DNA of 64,000 nucleotides from an uncultured Collinsella sp. (GCA_900541875.1 UQLF01000002.1:1-64000); one strand, 5' to 3'. Numbered from the stretch's first letter, positions 22,301-32,069 are shown. Numbers and translations are program-made. The notes: generated by a model from the sequence alone, not told the origin.

Positions 22301-22750
22301 CTAAAACGCCTTCTCGTTCAAGAATTCCCTGAACGCGGGGATGTCGAAGCCGACGAGGCCACGTCCACGTTCCCCGATAACGCCGTCCTCCAGGAGGCGG
22401 CGTTTGTATTGACTCGCATAGTTGTTGGCGACGTCCATACGCTTGGCAATTTCTGAGACCCTGCTGGGGCCAGAATCGGGCAGCATCGCGAGCAAAAACT
22501 CAATGTCTTTATCGGAAAGCTCCCGATAGGTCGTTTCGAGAGAAGCTCGATGTCATGCTTCTCGAGTTGCCTGAAGACGCCATTCATGCACGTGCGCCAG
22601 TTACCCTGAGTCTCCTGAGCATATGTCCAATCGATGCCGACGGGCCCAATCTCAACGCCGCTTATGCACGCGCGAGGCTGTGAGAGGCGGCTATCTGCCG
22701 CTTCTTTGGTTCGCTCGATAATATCTTCGAGCATGCCTGGCATGGCGGAG
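22301..22750 (-). pseudogene. Frameshifted C-terminal fragment of an AAA-type ATP-binding protein
   Basis: Two overlapping minus frames together give one protein end. The upstream part reads DIIERTKEAADSRLSQPRAC and later RTCMNGVFRQLEKHDIELL. After a one-base frameshift near 22540 it continues TTYRELSDKDIEFLLAMLP, then a winged-helix end SEIAKRMDVANNYASQYKRR and FREFLNEKAF. This resembles the C-terminus of actinobacterial AAA/ORC-like ATP-binding proteins. The ATPase core is missing. A TTTTGC repeat lies at the upstream break (22786-22833). Confidence 0.6.
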
Positions 22751-22785
22751 ACATTTGCTGCGATCCATGGTGGCCCCTTTGCAGG

Positions 22786-22833
22786 TTTTGCTAACTTTTG
22801 CAACTTTTGCTAAATTTTGCAAGTTTTGCTAAT
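22786..22833. repeat. AT-rich tandem repeat of TTTTGCNAN units
   Basis: Five near-identical units of 9-10 bases (TTTTGCTAAC, TTTTGCAAC, TTTTGCTAAA, TTTTGCAAG, TTTTGCTAAT) stand next to the broken ATPase fragment. Possibly slipped-strand expansion or a protein-binding array. Confidence 0.6.
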
Positions 22834-22912
22834 GGCTTAACATGCCTTGTACCGTGGGATTGTAGGAGTGAAAAACGGGGATTCCTATTATTCCGACTAC
22901 GTTACAGCGAGC

Positions 22913-22949
22913 GGGGCCCCGAGCGCGATGTTGCTGCGCTCCGGGCCCC
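22913..22949 (-). terminator. GC-rich hairpin after topoisomerase IV operon
   Basis: The stem GGGGCCCGGAGCGC/GCGCTCGGGGCCCC with a 9-base loop (read leftward) lies 36 bases after the topoisomerase A stop. It probably terminates the leftward operon, although no strong U-tract follows. Confidence 0.6.
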
Positions 22950-22985
22950 ACCGTTTTAAGAGCTTATGGCGGTTCTGCCGTCGTC

Positions 22986-25226
22986 CTAGTCAAACAAGCT
23001 CGGCATGTCGTTTTCCTTCATGAGGGCACCGGCGGAGGGCAGACTCTGCGCGGTGAATTTCTCGGCCGAGACGCCGGCGCCAAGGATCTCCTCGGTTGTG
23101 CCGACGGCGGTAACCGAGCGGCCCTTCTTGGCCGTAAAGGCCTGGACGCCCTGCGTGTTGGTAGTCGTCTTGGTCTTGAGCAACGACGTGTTGAAGTTCA
23201 TCAAACGATAGTCGCTCGAGACCAGTGCGATGTCGCGATCTTCCTTGAGCACCTGGGCATACAGCAGCTTGCTGCCACCGTAGATGGCGTTCTTGAGGCG
23301 CTTGCGGTTGGTTTTGGTGACGTATCCAGAAAGCGCGACGCGCACCACGCGGCCGTTCTCAAAGACGAACAACACGTCGGCCTTGTAGTCCTCGGGGTCG
23401 ATGACCCAGATGACACTCTCGTCGGGTTCCATCTCAAGATCGGTCGGCAGGTACGAGCCCAGCTGGGCCGACTTGGTGTCCTCAAATGCCGCAACCTTGC
23501 ACTTGTACACCTGGCTCTTGTTGGTAAAGACCAGCAACTCGTGGGTGTTGGAGGACGGGAACTCGATAAAGGGTTTGTCGCCGTCCTTGTACTTGAGCGT
23601 GGCGGCCTTCTTGAGCACTCGGTCGGTCATCTTTTTGAGGTAGCCATCGCGCGAGAGCATGATGGTGACCGGATATTCCTCGACCTCGGGCTCCAGGCTT
23701 ACCTCGATGACCTCATGGGGCTCGATCCTGCCCGTGCGGCGCGGCATCACGTACTTCTTGTTGACTGCGGCCAGCTCGTCGCTGATGACCTTCTTGATGT
23801 TCTCCTCGCTGGAGAGGATCTCCTCAAGCTCGGCAATCTCACCCTCGAGCTTGGCGATGTCCTTGGTGCGGTTGAGGATGTACTCCTCGTTGATGTTGCG
23901 GAGCTTAAGCTCGGCAACAAACTCGGCCTGGGTCTCGTCGATGTCGAAACCCTTCATAAGGTTGGGCACGACCTCGGCTTCGAGCTTGGTGCCACGGATG
24001 ATGGCAATCGCCTTGTCGATGTCGAGCAAGATCGCCTCAAGGCCGTGCAGCAGGTGCAGGCGCTCGGACTTTTTGCCCAGGTCAAAGTTAATGCGGCGAC
24101 GCGTGGACTCAATACGCCATTTGACCCACTCGTGCAGGATCTGGCGCACGCCCATAACGCGAGGGTAACCGTCGACCAACACGTTGAAGTTGCACGAGAA
24201 CGAATCCTGCAGCGTGGTCGAGCGATAGAGCTTGGCCATGAGCTTGTCGGGGTCGACGCCGCGCTTAAGGTCGATGGCGATACGCAAGCCCGAGAGGTCG
24301 GTTTCGTCGCGGATGTCGGCGATCTCCTTGACCTTGCCCTCCTTGGAGAGCTTGACGATGCGCTCGATGATGACATCGGTCTTGGTGGTGTAGGGGATCT
24401 CGTAGACCTCGATGATGCGCTCTTCGGGAATCCAGCGCCAGCGGGAGCGGATCTGGAAGCTGCCCAGGCCGGTCTCGACGATTTTCTCCATCTCCTCGCG
24501 GCGATAGATAATCTCGCCGCCGGTCGAGAAGTCAGGCATGGGCATGTACTCGAGCAGGTCGCAGTCGGGATCCTGCAGGTAGTGCATGGTGGCGGTGCAG
24601 ACCTCGTTGAGGTTAAAACCGCAGATGTCGGACGCCATGGCGACGCCGATGCCCTTGTTGGCCGAGACGAGGATGTTGGGGAACGTGGTGGGCAGCAGGC
24701 GCGGCTCCTTCATGGCGCCGTCGTAGCTGTCGACGAAGTCCACCGGGTCCTTGTCGATGTCCTTAAAAATCTCGGCGCTGATGGGGGAGAGCTTGGCCTC
24801 GGTATAACGCGAGGCGGCGTAGCTCAGATCGCCCGAATAGTACTTGCCAAAGTTGCCCTTCGACTCCACGAAGGGGGCGAGCAGCGCCTCGTTGCCGGTG
24901 GCCAGGCGCACCATTGTCTCGTAGATCGCGGCATCGCCGTGCGGGTTGAGCTTCATGGTCTGGCCCACGATGTTGGCGCTCTTCTGGCGCTCGCCCTTGA
25001 GCAGACCCATCTTGTACATGGTGTAGAGCAGCTTGCGGTGCGAGGGCTTAAAGCCGTCGATCTCGGGGAACGCACGCGAGACGTTGACGCTCATGGCGTA
25101 GGGCATGTAGTTGACCTCGAGCGTCTGCGTGATCGGCTGGTCGGTGACCTCGGAGTGCAGGCCGATGACGTTTTCGGCGTTGACCTGCTTTTTCTTTGGC
25201 TGGTTCTTCGTTTTCTTCTTTGCCAC
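22986..25226 (-). CDS. parC: DNA topoisomerase IV subunit A (ParC-like)
   Basis: This 746-residue type IIA topoisomerase A subunit is the DNA-cleaving half that works with the ATPase encoded upstream. The winged-helix/tower region contains the active-site Tyr in AASRYTEAKL near residue 141, preceded by the LNPHGDAAIYETMVRLA block. A coiled-coil arm occupies about 440-500 and a partial beta-pinwheel follows. No canonical gyrase box was found, which favours topoisomerase IV (decatenation and relaxation) over gyrase. The N-terminus is a Lys-rich tail. It is leftward, 45 bases after the B subunit, forming a parE-parC operon. Confidence 0.88.
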   Translation of the reverse strand: MAKKKTKNQPKKKQVNAENVIGLHSEVTDQPITQTLEVNYMPYAMSVNVSRAFPEIDGFKPSHRKLLYTMYKMGLLKGERQKSANIVGQTMKLNPHGDAAIYETMVRLATGNEALLAPFVESKGNFGKYYSGDLSYAASRYTEAKLSPISAEIFKDIDKDPVDFVDSYDGAMKEPRLLPTTFPNILVSANKGIGVAMASDICGFNLNEVCTATMHYLQDPDCDLLEYMPMPDFSTGGEIIYRREEMEKIVETGLGSFQIRSRWRWIPEERIIEVYEIPYTTKTDVIIERIVKLSKEGKVKEIADIRDETDLSGLRIAIDLKRGVDPDKLMAKLYRSTTLQDSFSCNFNVLVDGYPRVMGVRQILHEWVKWRIESTRRRINFDLGKKSERLHLLHGLEAILLDIDKAIAIIRGTKLEAEVVPNLMKGFDIDETQAEFVAELKLRNINEEYILNRTKDIAKLEGEIAELEEILSSEENIKKVISDELAAVNKKYVMPRRTGRIEPHEVIEVSLEPEVEEYPVTIMLSRDGYLKKMTDRVLKKAATLKYKDGDKPFIEFPSSNTHELLVFTNKSQVYKCKVAAFEDTKSAQLGSYLPTDLEMEPDESVIWVIDPEDYKADVLFVFENGRVVRVALSGYVTKTNRKRLKNAIYGGSKLLYAQVLKEDRDIALVSSDYRLMNFNTSLLKTKTTTNTQGVQAFTAKKGRSVTAVGTTEEILGAGVSAEKFTAQSLPSAGALMKENDMPSLFD

Positions 25227-25271
25227 GATATCCTCTTGAACTTCTTATGGGCCGTCGTTATCGATTTGCTG

Positions 25272-27269
25272 CTATTGCAGGTCCAGTTGGTCCAGGTATT
25301 CCTTGCCGTGCTCGGAGATATGGCGCTTGCGGCCTGCCTCGTCGTTGCCCAGCAACAGGTTGAACATGGTTTCCATCTTGGTGACGTCCTCGGGCTCCAC
25401 CTTGATCAGGCGACGCGTCTCGGGATTCATGGTGGTGAGCCACATCATGTCCGGATCGTTCTCACCAAGACCCTTGGAGCGGTTGATCGAGCACTTTTGG
25501 TCGCCGATCTCTTTGAGGATGCCGTTCTTCTCGAGCTCGGTGTAGGCAAAGTAGGTCTTTTCTTTGCAGTTGATCTCGTAGAGCGGCGACTCGGCGATAT
25601 ACACGTAACCCTCGTCGATAAGCGTGGGCACCAGGCGATAGAGCATGGTGAGCACGAGCGTGCGGATGTGATAACCGTCGACGTCGGCATCCGTACAGAT
25701 AATGACCTTGTTCCAGTTGAGGTTGTCCAGGTCAAAGGCGCCAAGGTTCTTGATGCGCTTGTCCTTGATCTCCACGCCGCAGCCCAGCACGCGCATGAGG
25801 TCCATGATGATGTCGGACTTAAAGATGCGCGGATAGTCCTCCTTCAGGCAGTTGAGGATCTTACCGCGGACGGGCATGACGCCCTGGAACTCGGCATCGC
25901 GCGAGGTGCGAATGGCGCCTGCTGCCGAGTCGCCCTCTACGATGTAGATCTCGCGGCGGCTCTTGTCCTTGGAGCGGCAGTCGATGAACTTCTGCACGCG
26001 GTTGGCCATGTCGGTCTTTTGCTGCAGGTTGGTCTTGATACTCTGACGCGTCTTTTCGGCGTTCTCGCGCGAGCGCTTGTTGATGAGCACCTGCTCCATG
26101 ATCTTGTTGGCGGCGTCTTTGTTCTCGATCAAGTAGGTCGAGAGGCGCTCCTTAAAGAAGGCCGTCATGGCCTGCTGGATAAAGCGGTTGTTGATGGCCT
26201 TCTTGGTCTGGTTTTCGTAGGACGTCTGGGTGGAGAAGCAGTTGGTCACCAGTACCAGGCAGTCCTGGACGTCTTGCCACTTAATGCCGCTCTCGTTTTT
26301 GTTGTATTTGCCCTGTTGTTTGATGTAGGCATCGATGGCGCTGGTCAGAGCGCTACGGGCCGCCTTCTCGGGCGAGCCGCCGTTTTCGAGCCACGATGAG
26401 TTGTGGTAGTACTCCTGCATCATGAAGGTGCGCGAGAAGCACATGCACGCGGTGATCTTTACGTTGTAGTCGGGCAGGTCCTCGCGGTCGCGACCGCGAC
26501 GGTCGGCCTCGATAAAGAAGGGCTCGGTGAGATAGTCGGTACCGACCTTCTCGAGCACATAGTCCTCGATGCCCTTGGGATAGCAGAAGTCCTCTTCGGA
26601 GAACTCGCCATCGTCGCCCTCGATGCGCAGGCAGAAGGTCACGTTGGCGTTGACCACGGCCTGGCGGCGCATGGTTTCGCGATACCACTCGTGGGGAATG
26701 CTGATCGAGGTAAAGACCTCAAGATCGGGGCGCCACTTGATGGTGGTGCCGGTGCGGTTCTCGTCGCTGGGCTCAATCTCGAGCGCCTTCTTTTTGGAGC
26801 CGACGACCTTGCCCTTCTTAAAGTGTAAGGAGTACTTGTTGCCGTCACGCCAGACGGTGACGTCCATGTACTCGGAAGCGTACTGGGTCGCGCACGAGCC
26901 CAGGCCGTTGGTGCCGAGCGAGAAATCGTAGTCGCCGCCCTGGTTGTTGTTATACTTGCCGCCAGCATAGAGCTCGCAAAAGACAAGTTCCCAGTTAAAG
27001 CGTTTCTCGGAGGGGTTCCAGTCGAGCGGGCAGCCGCGGCCGTTGTCCTCTACCTGAATGGAGCCATCGCGAAAGGCGGTAAGGGTGATGAGCTTGCCGT
27101 AGCCCTGGCGCGCCTCGTCAACGGCGTTGGACAGAATCTCGAAGGCAGCGTGTGCACAGCCATCGAGTCCGTCCGAGCCAAAGATAACGGCAGGGCGCAG
27201 GCGTACGCGCTCCTCGTCCTTGAGCTGGCGGATACTGTCGTTACCATAGTTTGCGGTGTTTTTTGCCAT
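25272..27269 (-). CDS. parE: DNA topoisomerase IV subunit B (ParE-like)
   Basis: This 665-residue ATPase subunit has the GHKL fold: EILSNAVDEARQGYGK (Mg-binding Asn), QVEDNGRGCP, and GTNGLGSCATQYASEY. The TOPRIM domain includes YIVEGDSAAGAI and CTDADVDGYHIRTL with acidic metal-binding residues, and the C-terminus has the conserved GLGENDPDMMW. It differs from typical GyrB by a diverged ATP lid, again fitting a second, topoisomerase IV-like pair. The start has few alternatives. The gene is divergent from the AAA/DUF4143 gene, with an AT-rich region between. Confidence 0.9.
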   Translation of the reverse strand: MAKNTANYGNDSIRQLKDEERVRLRPAVIFGSDGLDGCAHAAFEILSNAVDEARQGYGKLITLTAFRDGSIQVEDNGRGCPLDWNPSEKRFNWELVFCELYAGGKYNNNQGGDYDFSLGTNGLGSCATQYASEYMDVTVWRDGNKYSLHFKKGKVVGSKKKALEIEPSDENRTGTTIKWRPDLEVFTSISIPHEWYRETMRRQAVVNANVTFCLRIEGDDGEFSEEDFCYPKGIEDYVLEKVGTDYLTEPFFIEADRRGRDREDLPDYNVKITACMCFSRTFMMQEYYHNSSWLENGGSPEKAARSALTSAIDAYIKQQGKYNKNESGIKWQDVQDCLVLVTNCFSTQTSYENQTKKAINNRFIQQAMTAFFKERLSTYLIENKDAANKIMEQVLINKRSRENAEKTRQSIKTNLQQKTDMANRVQKFIDCRSKDKSRREIYIVEGDSAAGAIRTSRDAEFQGVMPVRGKILNCLKEDYPRIFKSDIIMDLMRVLGCGVEIKDKRIKNLGAFDLDNLNWNKVIICTDADVDGYHIRTLVLTMLYRLVPTLIDEGYVYIAESPLYEINCKEKTYFAYTELEKNGILKEIGDQKCSINRSKGLGENDPDMMWLTTMNPETRRLIKVEPEDVTKMETMFNLLLGNDEAGRKRHISEHGKEYLDQLDLQ

Positions 27270-27521
27270 ACTCGCTCTCTCGGTGCTCCCTTGCTGCGTT
27301 TAAGTCATATAGATAGTCAAGGTAGCATAGCCCAGCCCGCAGGCGATTCCAACCAACACGAAATCCATCGAACAATCGTTCGGAGTATATAGACTGATAA
27401 TACGATATTGGAAAAAATAGCTGAATGAAATCAATAGATATTTGATTCCATTTAGTAGAACCTCATATATACTAAACAAAAACGAATCAGGAGAGCTTTT
27501 ATTTAATAGAGCGGTGAAGAT
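27270..27521. other. AT-rich divergent intergenic region
   Basis: These 252 bases between parE and the AAA ATPase are much more AT-rich than either neighbour. They should contain divergent promoters (AT-rich TATATAC and TATAAT-like stretches near 27380-27480), but I cannot fix them. No gene is supported. Confidence 0.5.
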
Positions 27522-28730
27522 ATGAAGATTATCGAACGTCCTCAATATATGGAAGCGCTTCTTGGCGCTAAGGGAACGCCGGACATCAAGGTTATTACCG
27601 GCATTCGTAGGTGCGGCAAATCTGTTCTACTGGAAGCTCTTGCCGATCGCATTCGTGAGGCCGACCCCGATGCCAATATTATCCGTATCAATTTCAATCT
27701 CCTCGAATTCGAGGAACTAACGGATTTTCGAGCATTGCATCGCTACGTTGAGGAAAGCTATTGCGAGGGCCTCGATAACATTGTGATGATCGATGAGGTA
27801 CAAACTTGCGTTGGGTTCGAAAAAGCGGTCAATAGCCTTCATGCATCGGGTAAATACGATATCTACGTTACTGGCTCCAATGCTTTCTTGCTTTCGAGTG
27901 ACTTGGCGACGCTTTTTCGCGGGCGGACATATGAGGTCGAAGTATTCCCGTTTTCCTTGCTTGAGTTTTCGACGTATCACGAAATTCATGACCCAGACGA
28001 AGCGCTTGACCGCTATTTAAGAGAGGGCGGAATGCCTGGCTCTTATTTGTATCCTAGCGAGCGAGTTCGCTATCGATATATTGCGAACGTGCTAGATGTC
28101 TTGGTTTTGCGTGATGTGGAAGAAAAGCATGGGGTTCGTAACAAAGTGCAACTAGAACGTGCATGCGATTTCCTAATGGACAATATCGGTAACATATCTT
28201 CTGTTAGTGGGATTGCGGCTGCGCTGGATGCTGCCGGAACGCGCGTTTCCGTGGCAACGCTCGCCCAGTACCTAGGATTTTTTTGCCAGGCCTTTGCGTT
28301 CTATCGAGTGCGCCGCTATGACGTAGGCGGTAAAAAGTACCTCGCTTCGGGTGATAAATACTATTTATCGGATCATGCAATCAGATACGCAAAACTTGGA
28401 ACTAAAAAACTCGACTTCGGGCATGTATATGAAAATATGGTCGCTTTAGAGCTCCTAAGACGCGGTTGGGAAATCTATATCGGGGTGCTTTATAAGAAGG
28501 AAATCGACTTCGTGGCAATTCGTCGCGATGAGCGAGTGTATATCCAAGTTAGCGATGACATTTCGCGTCAGGAAACCTTTGAGCGCGAAGTGGCACCTCT
28601 GCTTGCGATACGTGATGCGTATCCCAAGATGGTCATTGCGCGAACAAAGCACGAGGCTGTTGATTATGAGGGGATTAAGGTGGTCGACATCGCCCGGTGG
28701 CTGATGGGGGAGGGGTCGAATGTCGAATAG
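27522..28730 (+). CDS. AAA_14/DUF4143 ATP-binding protein
   Basis: This 402-residue protein has an AAA_14 ATPase with Walker A TGIRRCGKS near residue 26 and Walker B NIVMIDEVQ near residue 88, sensor-like YVTGSNAFLLS, and a C-terminal DUF4143 nuclease-like domain with DFVAIRRDERVYIQV near residue 325. Members are widespread, often in variable regions; their function is poorly known. The gene's GC is lower than its surroundings, and its AT-rich promoter region suggests horizontal acquisition. The ribosome site is weak (GCGGTGAAG). Confidence 0.9.
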   Translation: MKIIERPQYMEALLGAKGTPDIKVITGIRRCGKSVLLEALADRIREADPDANIIRINFNLLEFEELTDFRALHRYVEESYCEGLDNIVMIDEVQTCVGFEKAVNSLHASGKYDIYVTGSNAFLLSSDLATLFRGRTYEVEVFPFSLLEFSTYHEIHDPDEALDRYLREGGMPGSYLYPSERVRYRYIANVLDVLVLRDVEEKHGVRNKVQLERACDFLMDNIGNISSVSGIAAALDAAGTRVSVATLAQYLGFFCQAFAFYRVRRYDVGGKKYLASGDKYYLSDHAIRYAKLGTKKLDFGHVYENMVALELLRRGWEIYIGVLYKKEIDFVAIRRDERVYIQVSDDISRQETFEREVAPLLAIRDAYPKMVIARTKHEAVDYEGIKVVDIARWLMGEGSNVE

Positions 28731-28808
28731 CGGGCGGTGATAGTTTATGCTCGCGTTTACTCGGACAAAACCGAGTCGCTTCTGTCCGGGTAAACGGTAC
28801 ATAGCAAA

Positions 28809-28837
28809 GCCCCGCGCTCATTGGTGGAACGCGGGGC
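28809..28837. terminator. Bidirectional terminator between convergent genes
   Basis: Stem GCCCCGCG/CGCGGGGC with a 13-base loop between the convergent AAA/DUF4143 and DUF3825 genes. Leftward it is followed by TTTGC, rightward by AAGAG, so it mainly serves the DUF3825 gene. Confidence 0.65.
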
Positions 28838-28853
28838 AAGAGAGCCGGATTGT

Positions 28854-30674
28854 TTAGCAGTCTGTAACTTGCAGCGAAGTATTGAGCCAGTCGCTGTCCG
28901 GGCGGCTGATCAGGCGCGCGTTGTTATAGGCCATCTTCATAGTCAGGATCGTCTGGCCGATATAGGCGCCGGACTCCATGAGCTCGACCACCAGGGCGAC
29001 ATCGGGACGGTCGTTTTCGGTCAGATCGAGCGGCAGCAGCAGGCTCATGGTGTTCTTGGTGGGGTAGAACGCCGGAACGGCGGTCTTGAAGTTCCACTCG
29101 ACACGCTTCTGGGCGAGCTCAATGGCATCGTCGAGCCTATTGATCAGACGACGCTTCACTTTGGCGTTATCCTTAACAGCTTCGCGTAGTTCGTCATAGG
29201 CGGCCTTCTTCGACGCGTCGTTATCTGCGTTAACCGCCCTCGACAGTGCCTCGAGCGCATCGCTGCTTCCGCGCAACTCCTCGGCAAGAAACGCTTCGGG
29301 CAGGCGGTCGATGTTGTCGAGCAGGATATGGTCAACGTCGTGCTGGAGCGTTCTGTTGCCGTCAAAGAGCAGGTCTTCTTTCTTTTCAAAGTAGGACGCG
29401 CGCTGCGGAAGCGGGTCAAACGACGCAACAAGTTTCTTGCCCCACTGCTTTGAACCTGCTTTGCAAAAGGCCTCGAAGCGCCATGGACATCCGCTGCTCG
29501 ACGGCGAGAAACAGGCATAAATGGCCTCGTAGGTGGGGTCGACGAGTCCGGCGTTAAATGCCGCGATCCCCTTATCGCTGTCCTCGAGAACCTTGTTTTC
29601 GGACTGAAGGCGATAGAAGGTGTACATGAGGTAGCTGCGCAGAACCGAATAGTCCTTGGAGTCCTCGTCCTGGTCAAAGCCCCATTTTTCGTCCAGCGCG
29701 TAATCCGCAAGACTCTCGATCATGCTATCGATGTTGCCCAGATATGCCCAGTCGGTGAGCGCACGGCCGGCACGCACCTTTTGGAAAGCGAAGTTATCGA
29801 CGTAGCAGACACGCCAAGGCAGCGCACCCGGGCGATCCATCTTACGATCGCGCGTTATCGACACTTCGACCGGAGTTTCCCCGTCGTTTCGAAGAACGCT
29901 GATCGGAAAGATAACCTTACCCTCGTAGAAGCGGACGATTCGGTTGGAGAAGGCGAATTTCCAATCACGATCTAAAAGAGCCGTGACGTCGATGTCGCGC
30001 TTTGCGTACTCGATGATCGTGTCGGCCCATCGCTGTGAAGTCCATGCGAACGATGAGAGCTCCTCGCCAAGGGATGCAAATTCCTCGATAAGGTCTTGCG
30101 GAACGGGGCCCTCGAGATAGTCCTCGGTCTCCTGCATGCGCTCGAGATTGCGCTCTAGGAGCGGGGGCAGTGAGGTCGCAGCGGGGCGAGTGCCGGTATC
30201 GGCATTCGTGCTTGCAGCGAGTTGCGTATGGGTGTCGATGCTCGGGGCCTTGGTCTCATAATCTCGGCGCAGCTTCATACGATCGGCAATGGGGACATAC
30301 GAGAGAAACCAGGGGAGGCCGTCCTGTGCATTTTCGGCAATCGACAGTTCAACGGCCGATCCATTTGCAGTCTCCAGATGTGTGGCAAAGCTGACTGTTT
30401 TGGGGTCTCGCATATAAAGCGCGCCCTGGGCGTACGCTTCTTTCCAGTCGGCGCAAAGCAGCGCCATGGCATCGAGTCCCGGCCCATAGAGGCTCGAAAG
30501 TCTGGATTTAGAGGTATACGGAATCGATGCAAAGCTCGTCAGGTCGTCGCTAAAGGAATCAATGAGCTCAGCGGAGACGGGGGAAGCTTTAAACTTGGGC
30601 GAATCGACGGCCCTGGCGATAACCAGACGCTCCTCCTTGCTCAGAATGTTCTGTCCATACTTTGCTTCTTCCAT
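28854..30674 (-). CDS. DUF3825 domain protein with duplicated N-terminal module
   Basis: This 606-residue cytoplasmic protein has a C-terminal half (from about residue 300) that matches the DUF3825 family, including AYLGNIDSMIESLADYA, PWRFEAFCKAG and a late YIGQTILTMKMAYNNARLIS. The N-terminal half holds two similar modules of about 100 residues (near residues 30-130 and 180-290) that share an ALL-x2-DWK core and end LPW-x4-YV. DUF3825 proteins have unknown function; some are linked to RNA or nucleotide binding. ATG 30674 is preceded by GGAGGAG; a TTG five codons upstream is less likely. Confidence 0.75.
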   Translation of the reverse strand: MEEAKYGQNILSKEERLVIARAVDSPKFKASPVSAELIDSFSDDLTSFASIPYTSKSRLSSLYGPGLDAMALLCADWKEAYAQGALYMRDPKTVSFATHLETANGSAVELSIAENAQDGLPWFLSYVPIADRMKLRRDYETKAPSIDTHTQLAASTNADTGTRPAATSLPPLLERNLERMQETEDYLEGPVPQDLIEEFASLGEELSSFAWTSQRWADTIIEYAKRDIDVTALLDRDWKFAFSNRIVRFYEGKVIFPISVLRNDGETPVEVSITRDRKMDRPGALPWRVCYVDNFAFQKVRAGRALTDWAYLGNIDSMIESLADYALDEKWGFDQDEDSKDYSVLRSYLMYTFYRLQSENKVLEDSDKGIAAFNAGLVDPTYEAIYACFSPSSSGCPWRFEAFCKAGSKQWGKKLVASFDPLPQRASYFEKKEDLLFDGNRTLQHDVDHILLDNIDRLPEAFLAEELRGSSDALEALSRAVNADNDASKKAAYDELREAVKDNAKVKRRLINRLDDAIELAQKRVEWNFKTAVPAFYPTKNTMSLLLPLDLTENDRPDVALVVELMESGAYIGQTILTMKMAYNNARLISRPDSDWLNTSLQVTDC

Positions 30675-31018
30675 ATTTGTCTCCTCCAAATAATTGCTTG
30701 GTTCGGGTGAGCGGCTTGGATGTCAACGACGACTTGTGCCCGCTGTCCGAAATCGTTGAGGACATCATACGCTCTGATAGGTACCTTCGGCACTTAGGCT
30801 TTGCGCCCGGATATTGGGACATGCGTCTCGTTTTGTGGGCCGAGGGTATGCGAACTGGGGCCCTTTTGGCCTGAAAGGGGGTCTAACGGGGCGTTATTTG
30901 GGCCACGGGTCACTTCGCCGGCGCCGTGCTTCGTCATACGCTCATTGTGGAAGCCGATGCCACGGGACGACGAAGGCCTCGGGCAACGGATGATCTGCAA
31001 GCGAAAGGAGCGGTGAGG
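30675..31018. other. Divergent intergenic region
   Basis: These 344 bases separate the DUF3825 gene and the lipoprotein gene. Short frames exist on both strands (for example 30707-30874 on +), but none has a ribosome site or recognisable product. A GGGGCCCTTTTGGCC stretch lies near 30857. Promoters for both neighbours should be here. Confidence 0.4.
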
Positions 31019-32038
31019 ATGATGAAGCCCATGACGAAGAAGCTGCTGTTAGGAATTCCCACCGTGACGCTTTCGGCCGTGCTGGCGTGTACGGTGGCCG
31101 GCTGTGGCGGTAGTGCTCCGAACGGCTCGGCAGGCAGTTCGGACGTCAGCGTGCCTGCGCGGGAAAAGCCCAAGACCTATGATTCGCAGACGGTCGAGGT
31201 GGCAGGCATTACCTATGAGTCGGTGGCTCACGGTACGTTCTATCGCGGCGACGCTAAGCTGCAGGACGGCTTTTACCTGCACGTCAAGATCACCAACAAC
31301 AATGCAAAGAACAGGACGTTTGACTTCTTTAACGTGCACGCTGCCCAGGGCGATCTTGAGGCAGGCGACCCGTTGTTTACTTCCGGCAAGGCGGCCGTGC
31401 TCGACTACGTTGCAAGCGAGGCTCCCGATGATCTGCACAAGGGAATCGACCTTTCCGAGAGGCCAGATATCGGTCCGGGCGAGACTGTTGAGTACGTGTA
31501 TTTCTGGGCACCCAAGACGGCGTACTACGGGCCCATCACTGTCGAGTTCGTAGACGCTAACGCCCCCGCCAAGAATCATGAGGCCATGCACTTTGACACC
31601 ACGGGGTGCGAGACCAAGGAGTTCAAGGCTGCCGGCGGTGTGGCCGATTCTGGTGACGCGGCCAATATGACCGGCATCGATTGCGCATCGTACAGTATCG
31701 AGGCCGCCGATGGGTACACGCTGGATTCGTCCAACGAAGAGCACGAAAAGGCAGACTTCTTCCACGACGAGACTGGAGGACGCCTGCACATCAGTATCTT
31801 CCCGCGTTCGCCGGAGGAAGAGGTTGCAAGCCTAGAGCAGGTCTACGAAGGCATGGAGACAGCAACCGACCAGGTCGAGTACAACGGCATAACGTGGCTG
31901 CGCTTTACCGGTCCCGACAACGGCCATACGCTGTTTGCGACGGCTCCCGCGACGGGCGAGACCGTCCGCGTGTCGATTGGCTGGAAGATCGATTGGGACG
32001 CCGCCGCGCCCATGATGGAGGCATTGAAGCTCAAGTAG
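31019..32038 (+). CDS. Secreted lipoprotein of unknown function
   Basis: This 339-residue protein has a lipoprotein signal: KKLLLGIPTVTLSAVLACT followed by VAGCGG, where the Cys would be lipidated. The mature part has a DUF4352-like beta-sandwich region (about residues 60-190: VEVAGITYESVAHG, then HVKITNNNAKNRTF) and a second domain that could resemble an immunoglobulin-like fold. AAAGGAGCGG precedes the tandem ATG codons; the second may be the real start. It stands alone, between a divergent DUF3825 gene and a convergent surface protein gene. Confidence 0.75.
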   Translation: MMKPMTKKLLLGIPTVTLSAVLACTVAGCGGSAPNGSAGSSDVSVPAREKPKTYDSQTVEVAGITYESVAHGTFYRGDAKLQDGFYLHVKITNNNAKNRTFDFFNVHAAQGDLEAGDPLFTSGKAAVLDYVASEAPDDLHKGIDLSERPDIGPGETVEYVYFWAPKTAYYGPITVEFVDANAPAKNHEAMHFDTTGCETKEFKAAGGVADSGDAANMTGIDCASYSIEAADGYTLDSSNEEHEKADFFHDETGGRLHISIFPRSPEEEVASLEQVYEGMETATDQVEYNGITWLRFTGPDNGHTLFATAPATGETVRVSIGWKIDWDAAAPMMEALKLK

Positions 32039-32069
32039 CGGGTTGCGATTCCCATGTCAGGCGACTCAG

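Noticed and set aside
23541..26399. 952-codon + strand open frame across topoisomerase IV genes
   Set aside because: Antisense to parC and parE, which have full catalytic motifs; the translation is repetitive Leu/Val/Asp with no ribosome site.
22986..27269. Calling the topoisomerase pair gyrase A and B
   Set aside because: No canonical gyrase box was found in the A subunit and the B-subunit ATP lid region is diverged; topoisomerase IV fits better, though a phylogeny is needed to be certain.
30662..30874. Short + strand frame upstream of the lipoprotein gene
   Set aside because: It overlaps the start of the DUF3825 gene, has no ribosome site and no recognisable product.
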